DNA of 64,000 nt from Mesomycoplasma ovipneumoniae (lineage in GTDB: Bacteria; Bacillota_I; Bacilli_A; Mycoplasmatales; Metamycoplasmataceae): assembly GCA_009756935.1 (NCBI GenBank), contig VZDP01000002.1, positions 248,001 through 312,000 on the forward strand. The letters are read 5' to 3'. The position numbers and the translations under genes were made by a program. Shown piece after piece: positions 10,057 to 22,671 of this stretch (positions are counted from its first letter, which is position 1; each line of letters begins with the position of its first letter). The notes under the pieces are model-generated. The model was not told the DNA's origin, ran no database searches, and saw only the letters and a list, made by a program, of their open reading frames with translations.

Positions 10057-11439
10057 CTAGCGATATTTAGCCACGTCCTCAGTTACTATTTGGAAGACAT
10101 CATTTACTAGTTTTTCTTGTTCTCCAATTGGAAGATTTGGGTCTAGTTTAATTTGCTTATAAGCAAAAATAAAAGAAGGATGTAAAAAGTTACCTAATGG
10201 ACGTCCTATTTTGTAGAGTTCAATCCATCTGTCTTTTAATTTTTTAGCAAGCTTTTCATCATCATGTCTTATTTTATATTCATTTGCTAATTTTTGATAA
10301 GATAAAATTTTAAAAATAGCAAAGGTAAATCAAAAGTTTTTAACAAATTCAGATCACTTAATAAGAATAAAAAATCCAAGGCCAAAGAAATAACTTAATG
10401 CTGGAAACCAAAAAATATAATATAAAATTTGACTGTAAGGATTTAATTGGGCTAAATTTTGACTAATTATTTCAGAATTAACATTTAAAACTATCATTTT
10501 ATGACTAAAAATCGGGCTAAGTAAAAATATTAATCTTACAATATAATTTAACAGTAAAAAACTTGAATCGGCAATATAATAAAAAAGTAATTTCCTTGGT
10601 TTACTGCGGTTTTTTAAATTATTAAAATAAACTAAAGTTTGAATAATTACTAAAAATAGAACAAATGAGCCAACAAATGCTAAATACTGTCAGAATTGAA
10701 AATTATTAATTCCGGCAAAAAATAATCAAAAAATAAGCATTAACATCGAAACTAGCAAGGTTGAAATTGAATAATAAATTGACTTTGCAGTAAAAGAGAT
10801 ATTATTTCAAAGTTTTTCGACAGGATTTATTTTAGTTTTAGTTCTTTTTTCATGCTTTTGAAAAATATCGGAATTAAGTTGGTAAAAACTTGAAGTTCAG
10901 GCTGAGTGCTTTTCGCGATATTGCATTTTTTTATTTAAATCACTAATTTCAGCAACAGCTCTTGAGTCAGAAAGAAAGTAAAAAAACTGATTTTCATCAT
11001 CATGCAAAAGTCATGAAAAATTAATTTGGTTAGATTTTTTTGGTTTTGTAACTTTTTGAAGGAAATTTTTTGACTCTTTTGTTTGTTCTTGAGTTGTTTG
11101 TGAATTTTGCTGTGATTTTAGATAATTAGGCTGATAAGTAACGTATTTTTCTTGTTGATGATCATATTGAGGGCTATTTTGGGCCTGAATTTCAATGTCT
11201 TTTTGATCAACAAATGTTTGACTGTCATCTCCTTGAAATGGATTGGCGGTGTTAGTTTTTAAATCTTGACTCTGATTTGGTTTTTGAAAATTACTATAAT
11301 GTTGATATTTGCGATCACGGGAAGCAAAATGCGAATTATGAGATGTGTTAGCACCATAATTTTTTGAATTATAAAAATTAGACTGATTTTGGTCGTTTAT
11401 TTTTTGATTATTTTTTTCTTGGTCATGATTTTGATTCAT
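10057..11439 (-). CDS. Membrane protein with Asn/Gln-rich N-terminal region
   Basis: 460 aa. The first about 140 residues are low-complexity and polar (Asn, Gln, Ser, Tyr rich), starting MNQNHDQEKNNQKINDQN. A middle segment of mixed character is followed by at least four membrane spans (about residues 225-395: VSMLMLIFWLFFAGI, LAFVGSFVLFLVIIQTLVYF, a LLNYIVRLIFLLSPIF span and IFWFPALSYFFGLGFFILI). The C-terminus is soluble and helical. I do not recognise the family. It stands alone, with its stop next to a T-rich stretch and 700 bases of non-coding DNA upstream. The disordered N-terminus resembles cytoskeletal or adhesion-accessory proteins of mycoplasmas, but this is only a resemblance in composition. 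Confidence 0.75.
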
Positions 11440-12100
11440 TAAATTCTCCTGTGTAACTATTTAACCTATTTGTTTTACAAATTTAATTTAAATCTAAAAA
11501 GTTAATTTAATATTAGCACCTTTTTCAATTTCTTCATTAAATTTTACCAATTTATAACTAATATTAATTATTTTTTTCTTTTTAATTAAATAAGGTAAAA
11601 AAACGCATGTTTTTAATGGTTCGGTACTTTTATTCTTATAAGAACTTATATTAATAAATTTAAAATTTTAAAATTCAAAATTCAGGCATCAAAAACACAC
11701 TAATTATATAATATATAATAAGCAAAACAGTTAAGCTGAATTTTACTTTTTTTGAGTCAATAAAATTGCATTTTTTGACAAATCTATAATTTAATTCAAA
11801 TTTTTAAAAATAAGTGATTATTTTAAAATTTTTTTCAAAATGGTGGTTTATTTTAGGAATTAATTTTAATAACTGAAATAATTTTTAATATTTCCATAAA
11901 AATACCCTTTTTAGTCCAAAAAGACAAACTTTTGATCATAAAAGTTTGATATTTTTAAATTTTTTGTTGATTTTAGTAAAAATCACTCCCACTTCACTCC
12001 ACTAATAAAATTCAAAAAATTTAAAAAACACCACCTAAAAACAGTGATTTTTTTTCAAAGAAAAAATGATAAATAAAAAAAATTGATTTTTTTTTGTTTG
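11440..12100. other. AT-rich intergenic region with a hairpin and inverted MraZ-like boxes
   Basis: No gene is visible in these 660 bases. A perfect 9-bp hairpin CAAACTTTT / AAAAGTTTG lies at 11925-11948 followed by ATATTTTT. At 11984-12003, read on the minus strand, AGTGGAGTGA is followed by AGTGGGAGTG, i.e. MraZ-like GTGG boxes with 10-base spacing in inverse orientation to those at the mraZ promoter. Confidence 0.5.
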
Positions 12101-12102
12101 AA

Positions 12103-12136
12103 ATGGGATTTAGTGTATAATTGTGGTTGACAGTGG
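12103..12136 (+). promoter_or_regulatory. mraZ promoter with MraZ operator repeats
   Basis: TATAAT at 12116-12121. Four boxes at exact 10-base spacing overlap and follow it: ATGG (12103), GTGT (12113), GTGG (12123), GTGG (12133). Mollicute and other bacterial MraZ proteins are known to bind tandem GTGG-type boxes with 10-base spacing in front of their own operon, so autoregulation is likely. The Shine-Dalgarno GGAG at 12135-12138 overlaps the last box. Confidence 0.75.
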
Positions 12137-12145
12137 AGATAAAAA

Positions 12146-12586
12146 ATGTTTGGAACTGTTTTCAGAATATTAGATGAAAAAAATAGAATTGTGCTACCTC
12201 CTGCTTTTCGTGATGAACTTGATGGTGACTTCTATATTTCAGCTAATTTGGACAAAATTCTCGAAATCAGAAGCCAAGCCGAATTTGATATTATTGCCCA
12301 AAAAATTGGAAAAGCAAACTCATTAGATCCACGACTTCGTGATTTTGCTAGATATTTTTTTGGAAATACCGTCAAAGTTTCTGTCGATAAGCAAGGTAGG
12401 TTTTTAATTCCCAAAAATTTACTTGACTTGGCCGCTGTCAAAAAAAGAATCTATTTATTAGGGGTTAATAACAAAATTGAAATTTGGCCTGAAGAAAGAT
12501 ACGATCAATTTTTTGCAAAATTTTCTGACAGCAATGTCACCGCTGATTTAGAAAAAGAATTGCTAAAATCGGGAGTAGAATTATAA
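12146..12586 (+). CDS. mraZ: Transcriptional regulator MraZ
   Basis: 146 aa. First gene of the division cluster. Two AbrB-like repeats are visible: [25 protein letters not shown] (DxKxRxxLPxxFR) and the second copy [20 protein letters not shown]. Forms a ring and binds the operator described just upstream, probably repressing or tuning mraZ-rsmH-ftsZ transcription. One base separates it from rsmH. Confidence 0.95.
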   Translation: MFGTVFRILDEKNRIVLPPAFRDELDGDFYISANLDKILEIRSQAEFDIIAQKIGKANSLDPRLRDFARYFFGNTVKVSVDKQGRFLIPKNLLDLAAVKKRIYLLGVNNKIEIWPEERYDQFFAKFSDSNVTADLEKELLKSGVEL

Positions 12587-12587
12587 A

Positions 12588-13478
12588 ATGCACATTCCAG
12601 TTTTGTTAGAAGAAGTTATCTTAGCTCTTGAAATTAATCCCGAAGGATTTTATGTTGATTTAACTTTAGGGCGTGGCGGACATTCCAAGGCGATTCTTGA
12701 AAAATTAACAACGGGAAAACTGATTGTTTTTGATAAAGATATCCAAGCCATAGACGAAACTAAATCTAAATTAACTGCAATTAGTCAAAATGTTAATTTT
12801 ATTTGTTCAGATTTTGCAAATTTTGATTATCACTTAGAAAAATTGGGAATTGATTATATAGATGGATTTATTGTTGATTTAGGTGTTTCTTCACCTCAAA
12901 TTGACAATCCAGAGCGTGGCTTTTCTTACTCTAAAGATGGCAATTTAGATATGAGAATGGACACAAGTCAATCTCTTGATGCTTCTTGAGTTTTAAATCA
13001 ATATTCTGAAGAAAAACTAGTTCAGATTTTTTACAAATACGGACAAGTAAAATTTGCACGGCAAATTGCAAAAGCAATCATTGAAAATAGACCTTTGAAA
13101 ACCACTTTTGATCTTACTAAGATTGTCAAAAAAGTTATTCCAGCACTGGCGTTATCTAAAAAAAACTTTGTAAAAAATGTTTTCCAGGCTGTGCGAATTG
13201 AAGTAAATAACGAACTTGAATCTCTGCAAATGTTGTTAAAAAAGTTACCCAAATTCTTAAAGCACGGTTCAAAAGTTTTAATTATTAGCTTCCATTCGCT
13301 AGAGGATCGATTAGTAAAAGATGCATTTTTAAATTTAGTTAGCAAATCTAAGCAAGATTTTTTTAAAAAAGGTGATCCAGAATTCTCAACAAAAGTTTTT
13401 CGACCATCACTAGAAGAAGTTTTGCTAAATCCGAGAGCAAAATCAGCTAAATTACGAGTTTTAATTAAAAATTCATAA
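12588..13478 (+). CDS. rsmH: 16S rRNA (cytosine1402-N4)-methyltransferase
   Basis: 296 aa with one TGA Trp. SAM-dependent methylation of C1402 of 16S rRNA. Features: [10 protein letters not shown] start, [15 protein letters not shown] site, [21 protein letters not shown] motif, MRMD, and the C-terminal [11 protein letters not shown] and [12 protein letters not shown] signatures. Lies directly after mraZ as in most bacteria. Confidence 0.97.
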
Positions 13479-13510
13479 AAAAGAAAAATTGAAAAATAGG
13501 TAAAAATACT

Positions 13511-14491
13511 ATGGAAAGATGTAGTAAAATTATGCTAATGGGATTAGGTGATTTTGGATCTAAAATTGTTCAAAACATCAATTTAGATCAAGCTAGCTTT
13601 CCAAAATTTTTTATAAATTCACGCGATGAATATTCTAATTTCAATTTTAGCGATCAAAATTCACTAATTCTTAGTCAGTCAAATTTTGGATATGACTGAA
13701 AAAAAGCAAACCAAGCAGTAAAAGATAAAAGTTTAGAAATTCAATCAATTCTTGCTGGGGTCAAAATTCTCTTTTTGATTGTCGGATTAGGCGGATCAAC
13801 TGGATCAGGAGCAGTTTTAGAAGTAGCTGAAATTGCTCAAAAAATGAATATAATTATAATAGTTTTAGCAACAAATCCTTCTGAAAATGAGTCAAAATTT
13901 AGAAGAGAAACAAGTTTTGACGTGCTTCAAAATTTGAAAAAAATTGTTGATTCATTGATTTTAATTTCACCAGAAGAAATAAGTTTAACTTTTCCGAGTC
14001 TTATGGTTGAAAATGTTCTTCAATTAATAGTCCTAACTATTCAAAAGAAAATTTCAATTCTAACAAAAGCTATTTGTCAACAAAATGCATTAATTCATGT
14101 TAACAGTTCAATAATCGAGTCAATTTTATCCAATAATAACTTTGTTTTTGTCGGATATGCAAGCGAAACTGGTCCAAATAGGGCAATAGTTGCAACTGAA
14201 AATGCCTTTAAAAACCATTTTGTCGAATTTGATCTCTCATCTTCCGAGGAAATGTTAATTACAATTAGTGCTAATAATTCAATTTTACAAACCGAAATTA
14301 ACGATGTTCTTAACACAATTAGAAAAAATTTCAAACCAGACTTAAAATTTTCTTATGGCGTGTATACAAACACAAAATTAGATAAAGAAATTGAAATTGG
14401 TATAATTGCAAGTCAAAAAAAGCATAGTTATGAAAGCAAAAAAGCAGCAAAATTAAATCTTGCCTTCGATAACAAATTTAGTATTTTCTAA
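13511..14491 (+). CDS. ftsZ: Divergent FtsZ-like division protein
   Basis: 326 aa with one TGA Trp. Tubulin-like GTPase expected to form the division ring. The GTP-binding loop is GLGGSTGSGA (about residues 92-101), a drift from the usual GGGTGTGAA; upstream is an N-terminal MGLGDFGSKIVQNI that mirrors the GVGGGGxNAV loop but has lost most glycines. A C-terminal FtsA-binding tail is absent. Identity rests on position after rsmH as well as on the G-loop. Overall divergence is high, as in other members of this mycoplasma group; it may polymerise or hydrolyse GTP atypically. Confidence 0.82.
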
Positions 14492-14529
14492 GCAAATTGA
14501 TTTTGATTTAAACTTTTAGTAAATGCTTA

Positions 14530-14595
14530 TAAAACACCTTTAAAAATTATAAAATTTAGTACGCAAACAAAATTTTATAACAAAAAGGTGTTTTT
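14530..14595 (+). terminator. Terminator of the mraZ-ftsZ operon
   Basis: Long imperfect hairpin: outer arms AAACACCTTT / AAAGGTGTTT, inner arms TTATAAAATTT / AAATTTTATAA-like, followed by T5. Confidence 0.75.
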
Positions 14596-14647
14596 GTATT
14601 ATTTTTTTTTAAAAATTTTTTTTATGGCCAAATCGACGGAAATATAG

Positions 14648-14653
14648 TATAAT
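14648..14653 (+). promoter_or_regulatory. -10 box of the pncB operon
   Basis: TATAAT 41 bases before the pncB ATG, following the ftsZ terminator. Confidence 0.6.
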
Positions 14654-14693
14654 AATATTGTAGTTTTACTATTATTTTATCAACTAAATTATT

Positions 14694-15690
14694 ATGTCAA
14701 AAATCAATAAATATATATCTGACTATTTTCTTGATAGTCAAAAAATACTTGCAAAATTTAATCCGAAAAATATTGTTATTTTACAGTTTTTCCAACGTAA
14801 AGATTTTGCCGTGATTGGCGGAATGGATGAAGTTTTAAATTTTTTAGTAGATAATACTGACTATAAAAAATATAAAATTCGTTATTTAAAAGACGGAACT
14901 CGTGTAAAAAAACGTGAAATAGTGCTTGAATTAGAGGGTCCTTTGCATCTTTTTGGTCATGTTGAAGGAATTATTGATGGAATTTTAGCCCGTTCAACTT
15001 CGATAGCAACAAATGCTTATTTATGCAAAAAAGCAGCAAATGATAAAGAAATAATCTTTATGGCCGATCGTTCTGATCACTATTTGATGCATCAAATTGA
15101 TGGAAAAGCAGCAAAAATAGGCGGTATTTCAATATTTAGCAATTTAGCTCAGTCAGGAAAAAGTGCTACTAAAAATTTTGGCTCAATGCCTCACTCTTTA
15201 ATTCAAAATTTTGATGGCGATCTTATTAAAACTTCGCAAGCTTACCGTAAAATTTTCCCAGACCAACCACTTGTAGCTTTGGTAGATTTTAACAACAATG
15301 TAATTGAAGAATCCTTAGCTGTTTTGGCTGAATTTGGTCAAGATTTAGCGGGAGTCAGAGTTGACACTTCTTCAAATATTGCCGATCAAATGTTCGAAGA
15401 TCCTAAAAAAGACGATTTTGGAATTAATGCAAAATTAATAAAAAAACTACGTGAAGAACTAGATAAAAACAACGGTCAACACGTAAAAATTATCGCCTCA
15501 TCAGGGCTAAACCCTATGAAAATTAGAGAATTAGAAGAACAAAACGCCCCTGTTGACTTATACGGTGTTGGCGAGTATATGCTTCAAATTCGCAATCATT
15601 TTAGCGCTGATGCAACAGTACTAAATGGGAAAAAACTAGCTAAATTTGGTCGTTTTTATCGTAAAAATTCAAAATTAATAACTTTTGAAT

Positions 15691-15701
<11 letters not shown>
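14694..15701 (+). CDS. pncB: Nicotinate phosphoribosyltransferase
   Basis: 335 aa. Converts nicotinate and PRPP to nicotinate mononucleotide, the entry to NAD synthesis in organisms that import the vitamin. Recognised by ILQFFQRKDFAVIGGMDE near the N-terminus, GHVEGIIDGILARSTSIATN, the FNNNVIEESLAV segment, GVRVDTSS and the phosphate-binding IIASSGLNPMKI and GVGEYM. It lacks the long N-terminal extension of some PncB and matches the short mycoplasma form. Overlaps the next gene by 11 bases. Confidence 0.88.
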
Positions 15702-17991
<2,290 letters not shown>

Positions 17992-17995
<4 letters not shown>

Positions 17996-18855
17996 TAGCC
18001 AAATTTTCAGCGAAAATTATGTTTATCGTTTAAAAATTGAATTAATGGCACTATGTTTATCAAAAAAAGTGAATAAATTGGAAAAGAAATAGTTGATTTT
18101 AAAATTATTGGTGTTAAATAAAAGAAAAAATAATTTTCAATAAGTCTATCTCTTCCACTTCGATTCAAGAAACGATTATAATATTGCACAAATGCAAACG
18201 GATGCCATAATCAACGAAAAACGAGAAAGCAAATACTAAGAACAAAAAGCGTTATTATTGCATTTTTAAATTTTTGTGTCGGTTTTTTTCAATATAAAAT
18301 TACTAAAAATGTTGTAAATGCTAATAAAATAACGCCAAAAATTCCTATTAATAAAAGCACTAATTTTTTATTAAAAAGTCTTTTTCAATCTTTTGCGACT
18401 CTTTGAATTTCAGACTCGCTCATAAAAAAATAAAAAATAAATACTGAAAAAGTTATTAAATAAGTTAAAATTAATAAGAAAATTAACACTTTTTTATTTT
18501 TATTTGCAAAATTAAAAGCAAGCGAGGAGAAAATTGCAACTAAAATCGGAACAATTCCATATTCTGGGGTTCAGAAAAAAACGCGACTTGTAAGCAAAAG
18601 TTTCCCAAAATCAAATGTAAAAGCAACTATCGCACCTTTGAACCAACTTAAAATTATTCCTATCAAAACGTAAAATGGAAGTTCAAATGCTATGTTAAAT
18701 CTACGTGGAAGACTAGTTTTAAATATAAAAGCAATAACTAAAAACATCGCCATTAAATATCCTGAAATTACAAGTTCAAAGCTTGTAAATCGAAATATTT
18801 TATGGTTGACTCTGAAAAATTCTTTAATATTTGCTCTAAATGTTGTTAAATTCAT
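17992..18855 (-). CDS. Six-span membrane protein, possible ECF transporter S component
   Basis: 287 aa with TGA as Trp. The N-terminal half has the look of a substrate-specificity (S) component of energy-coupling-factor vitamin transporters such as FolT: ELVISGYLMAMFLVIAFIF, then FELPFYVLIGIILSWFKGAIVAFTFDFGKLL and a TPEYGIVPILVAIFSSLAF span. The C-terminal half adds two to three further spans. The S-component call is inferred from the hydrophobic pattern and the GAIVAFTFDFGKL segment, not from a clear motif; its substrate is unknown. It converges on metG with overlapping stop codons and diverges from the DUF402 gene. Confidence 0.55.
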
Positions 18856-18869
18856 TGTTTTAATGGTAA

Positions 18870-18903
18870 ATTATAATAAAAATTTAGTATAAAATATTAT
18901 AAT
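18870..18903. promoter_or_regulatory. Divergent promoters of the S-like protein and DUF402 genes
   Basis: TATAAT on the minus strand at 18870-18875 faces the 18855 start; TATAAT on the plus strand at 18898-18903 serves the DUF402 gene, which has an AAAGGA Shine-Dalgarno at about 18915-18920. Confidence 0.6.
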
Positions 18904-18929
18904 TTAAAAATAAAAAAAGGATTAAAAAA

Positions 18930-19496
18930 ATGATAGAAAAAAACTCGTTTCAAGAACTTTATCCAGAAAGAATAATCAACATTCAAGCCTATAAATATAA
19001 TGGTTTTTTGTATCGCCAGTGATCAAATGCAAGAGTAATTTCAAATTCACTTACTCATGTTGTTGTTAGTTTAAATGGCAGCATTGTGAAAAAATATGGC
19101 ACAAAATCATGACGCTTTTCTGAACCGACTATTTTTGTTTTTCCAAAAAAAACAATGCATAATGCAATTATTACTTTTAAACCAGGTCAACATTTTAGCT
19201 ATCATTACTATATAAATTTAGCTTCAGATTTTATTTTTGAAGAAAATACAATCAAATTTGTTGATTTTGATATCGATATTAAAATTTATAATAAAAAAAG
19301 TTTTGATATTGTTGACCGGGAAGAATTCCTTGAAAATAAGGAAATTTTGAACTATCCGGCAAAATTAGAAGGCATACTTTCAAACGAAATTAGCAAAATA
19401 TTTCTCCTATTTTTGCAAAAAAAATCATTCTTTAGTAACGAGTATCTTCAAGTTTTTATTGATCTGTGTCAACGGCAAAAATGTTGAGTGCGTTAG
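18930..19496 (+). CDS. DUF402 (nucleotide phosphatase-like) protein
   Basis: 188 aa with three TGA Trp codons. Matches the DUF402/FomD-like fold: N-terminal YNGFLYRQW, then KPGQHFSYHYYINLASDF (family: W-Y-Y-NL), and IKFVDFDIDIKI (family: DLDLDV, metal-binding acidic cluster), followed by FDIVDREEFLENK (family: DxDEF). Members hydrolyse nucleoside tri- and diphosphates. The last 41 bases overlap the 3' end of rnc on the other strand, so the C-terminus ...CQRQKCWVR is antisense to the RNase III tail. Confidence 0.8.
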
Positions 19497-20139
19497 TTGC
19501 AGCATTAAATTCTGCTTCTTTAATAGATTTTCCGTAGCCAATACCGTATTTTTTTTCTTCCCAAATTAGGTCAACGCGAAAAGTTCCATCAGCAAGGCGA
19601 GTTGGTAAATAATTAATTTTGCTAAGTGAAGAAAAAGACTGGATTTTTTCTTGAAAAATTGACTTTGGGTCTTTGTATTCTTTTTCGCATGCAAAATTTA
19701 CACCTTTATACAAATATTTTGCCAAAAATTCATTAAGCTTTTCAAAGCCTTGATCAAGTAAAATTGCTGCTGAAAATGCTTCAAAAACATCGGCTTTTAA
19801 CTTGTTATTTTCACGAATTTCTGATGCACCTTTACCTAAAAATACAAGGTCAATTAGTCCTAAATCTTGGCAGACTTTAGCTAAATAATTTGTCGAGGTA
19901 AGTACCGCGCGAAGTTGAGTTGAATTACCTTCATTTTTATAAAAATTATCATAGATTGCCCGAGTTACAGCATAATTAATTACCGAATCTCCCAAAAATT
20001 CTAACATTTCATAATGCGGTGTTGAGGGATTTGTAAAGTTGTAACTTTTATGTGTTAATGATTGAATATAAATGTCTATTGAATTTGGTTTAATATCTAA
20101 TTTTTGCAAAAATTCGTGAATTTTTTTATTAGATTGCAT
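19456..20139 (-). CDS. rnc: Ribonuclease III
   Basis: 227 aa. Cuts double-stranded RNA, including rRNA precursors. Nuclease signature HYEMLEFLGDSVI with Glu47 and Asp51, second acidic cluster KADVFEAFSAAILLDQG, and a C-terminal dsRNA-binding domain (DPKSIFQEKIQ... ending YGKSIKEAEFNAATNAL). Starts at the ATG behind AAAAGGAGAAC. Confidence 0.96.
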   Translation of the reverse strand: MQSNKKIHEFLQKLDIKPNSIDIYIQSLTHKSYNFTNPSTPHYEMLEFLGDSVINYAVTRAIYDNFYKNEGNSTQLRAVLTSTNYLAKVCQDLGLIDLVFLGKGASEIRENNKLKADVFEAFSAAILLDQGFEKLNEFLAKYLYKGVNFACEKEYKDPKSIFQEKIQSFSSLSKINYLPTRLADGTFRVDLIWEEKKYGIGYGKSIKEAEFNAATNALNIFAVDTDQ

Positions 20140-20173
20140 TGTTCTCCTTTTAAAATTACGGACAATTTAATAT

Positions 20174-20692
20174 TTATTTTTTGAAGTTTAGCGTAAAATG
20201 TTGATCTTGAATTATGTGTGGTTGACTTGAATGAAAGTGGCCAAATTCGAGATGTAAAGTAAGTTTTTTATCTTCATCAAAAAATTTTGACATCATTGAA
20301 ATAAAACTAACCTGTATTTTAGGGATACTTTCAGGCAAAGGCAAATCACTAATAGAGCTAAAATTAAGAATTTTTTCTTTTACTAATTGTTTTATAACAA
20401 GATAATTAATTTCTTGATCTTTTAGACAATTTTTTGCACCATTATCACAAGCAAAAGGAAATTCATCAACATTTTTGCTTTTAATTTGCTTAAAAATTTG
20501 CTGATATTTTGCTTTAAAGTCTGAATAAGAATAATTTTCATCAACAAGTTCAAGAAGATACGGATTTTTCTTAGGATTAACTTCATCCTGAAAACCTGGT
20601 TTTGAATTAATAGGACTAAATTCTATTTTAGTATCCCCGCAAGAAACTAAAAAACCTAAAGCCACAAAAGTCAAAAAAATGCTTTTTTTCAT
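20174..20692 (-). CDS. Small putative lipoprotein
   Basis: 172 aa. Signal MKKSIFLTFVALGFLVSC with the lipobox ending at Cys18; mature part begins GDTKIEFSPINSKPGFQ. The body is hydrophilic, with two cysteines in FACDNGAKNC, unusual for a mycoplasma surface protein, and a C-terminal beta-like half. Unknown family. Sits 34 bases upstream of rnc on the same strand, so it may be cotranscribed with it. Confidence 0.75.
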   Translation of the reverse strand: MKKSIFLTFVALGFLVSCGDTKIEFSPINSKPGFQDEVNPKKNPYLLELVDENYSYSDFKAKYQQIFKQIKSKNVDEFPFACDNGAKNCLKDQEINYLVIKQLVKEKILNFSSISDLPLPESIPKIQVSFISMMSKFFDEDKKLTLHLEFGHFHSSQPHIIQDQHFTLNFKK

Positions 20693-20820
20693 TAAAATAC
20701 TTTCTCTTAATAATATATTAATAAAATAAAAATTAACTAAATTTTACCATATTTTGAATTTTGATGTTTTATTTTGCCTTATATTCTATGTTTTATTTTT
20801 GTCTTTTTAGTATTTTTATA

Positions 20821-20826
20821 TATAAT
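20821..20826 (+). promoter_or_regulatory. -10 box of the DUF31 protease gene
   Basis: TATAAT 33 bases before the ATG at 20860; Shine-Dalgarno AAGGGAG at about 20850-20856. Confidence 0.6.
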
Positions 20827-20859
20827 TTATTAAATTATCCATTAATATAAAAGGGAGCC

Positions 20860-22524
20860 ATGACAAGGAAAAGAAAGATTTTATTTTCAATTTTTGGTTT
20901 ATTTTTTGTAAGCGCAGCTTCAGTTACTGCTTTTTTGACCTACAATTATTTAAATCAACCGGCGTCCCCTGTAAAAAAAATTAGTGGCATTGATTTACTA
21001 CTTGAATCAGACAAAGACCAAAAAGTTGACAGTGAAGACAAATTTAGCAAAGATTATTTAGCTGAACTTGACCAATTTAATAATTTTTTTAGTGATCAAA
21101 ATCAAGATCTAACTCAAGAATATGGACAAAGAGAAAGTTTTTTTGAACAACTTTCTCTTTTAGATCTTGAAAAAATAACAAAAAATAACGTTATTTTTCC
21201 TGAAGGCTATGAGTGCTTTAAATTTAATACTGAAAATAACTTTGTCACAAAAGAAAGTGATGAGACTTTTCTTGGCCCAAAAAATAATAATTTATTAGTT
21301 TATGACTTAAATTATCCTTTAGTTGATAATTTAATTGAAGAAAATAATAACTTTAAAGCTAATATTTTGAATCAAAAATTTACAATTTTTGATTCAAAAG
21401 CGCGAAATCAAATATTTAAACTTAATAAAATCGGGACATATGCCCAGCCCTTAAATAATTCCAATGAATATGATTGAATTTACCAAAAAAACGTAAAGTT
21501 TAAGACCGGAACTGCCGCAATATTAGATTCTAATAATGAAAAAACATTATTAATTACAAATAATCACGTTTTAAGACCCTTAGAAAGCTATAAATACAAC
21601 GATGAAAATTTCGAAATTAAGACCCAAAAAATAAGATTCTGGAATACTTTAGGTGGAAATTTTCTTGAATGATATCAAAATGGAAAAATTTATAGCCTCG
21701 ACAGGGATAATATTGCATTACTTTTTTATGTAAAAGAAGTTTACGAAAAAAAAATTGACACCTTTGATCAAGCTAAAATTTTAGAATTTCTAATGAATTT
21801 CTATAATGATTATTTTGAAATTCCTTCTGATTTTGACAATCAAAAATTTGATGTCGGACTTTTTTATTTTAAATACAAAAAGTTTATTGATGATTTAAGA
21901 AAATTAGCTAAGTTTTATAGAGATAATAAAACCGATATCTTAGCAAAAATTCAACAAAATCAAACAATACCTGACCCTAATAGTGCTAAAAATAATTCAA
22001 TTGAATCAAAATTTGAAAATTTTCTAGCAACTTATCAAAATTTTATTGATTTCTGAGAAAAAATGGTAAAAGAAAAACCTGTTCAAATTTCAGAAAAAGT
22101 TTGAAAAAAAGGCGATTCAACCTACGATTTTAATGTAGGGCTTTTTTGACCAAAGTCAAAACCTATGAAAAATAATTTCAAGGGTGTTTATGCTTCTGAT
22201 CCTCAACAAAATTTTTCACGCTTATCATTGTATTTTTATACAAACAACGGACCTGGCGCATCTGGCTCAGGAGTTTTTAACGAAAAAGGTGAACTCCAAT
22301 TTATTAATGGATTTGGTTTAATTAACAATTTTTACGATAATAATTCACGAATAGAAAAAAATTATTACGACAAATTAAACACAAATATTTCATTATCAGG
22401 TGGAATTCCTCTTGTTACTGAAGATTTTAATTTAACAAAATTAATAAAGGATTTTTACCCTTCTAATCAAAAGAAGGGGTTTACTCCAATTCAAAATGAG
22501 AAAATTGTTGTAAATAAAAAATAA
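20860..22524 (+). CDS. DUF31 serine protease (MIP-type)
   Basis: 554 aa with TGA as Trp. A single N-terminal signal anchor (about residues 6-28) places a trypsin-like domain outside the cell. The family is the mycoplasma DUF31 peptidases, which include the MIP protease of the MIB-MIP immunoglobulin-cleaving system. Catalytic elements in order: TGTAAILD strand, ITNNHV with His236, candidate aspartates in DRDNIALLF (about 283) or FDVGLF (about 340), and NNGPGASGSGVFN with Ser468. No lipobox follows the anchor. The MIB partner is not adjacent in this window, so an immunoglobulin target is inference. The stop codon abuts a convergent RNA terminator. Confidence 0.85.
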
Positions 22525-22671
22525 AAAAAGCGTAAGTTTTTTTTATTTAAAACTTACGCTTGGTTTCATACCGGCGCACCGGTTGCTAGAATTATTATGA
22601 GATGGGAATTAAACCAACATTTTTAAAATATTTTTACTTATCTTAAAAATCTCATAATATATATGAAATCA
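22520..22671 (-). ncRNA. Candidate structured small RNA with its own promoter and terminator
   Basis: On the minus strand an extended -10 (TGATATAAT; TATAAT at 22678-22683) precedes about 150 bases with no coding potential that end in a perfect 12-bp terminator (AGCGTAAGTTTT / AAAACTTACGCT, 22529-22560) followed by T7. Inside are a GC-rich hairpin ACCGG-CGCA-CCGGT (22570-22583), a 10-bp pairing ATTATGAGAT/ATCTCATAAT (22594-22603 with 22649-22658) and a 6-bp pairing TGGTTT/AAACCA (22561-22566 with 22611-22616) that crosses it, which would make a pseudoknot. No known family was recognised. The hairpin lacks a T-run on the plus strand, so it is not simply the protease terminator. Confidence 0.6.

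Noticed and set aside
11440..12145. Replication origin
   Set aside because: Very AT-rich, but there are no DnaA-box clusters and no dnaA, dnaN or rpmH nearby.
22529..22560. Terminator of the DUF31 protease gene
   Set aside because: On the plus strand the stem is not followed by a T-run, while on the minus strand it is; it fits better as the end of the minus-strand RNA, although it may still slow plus-strand transcription.
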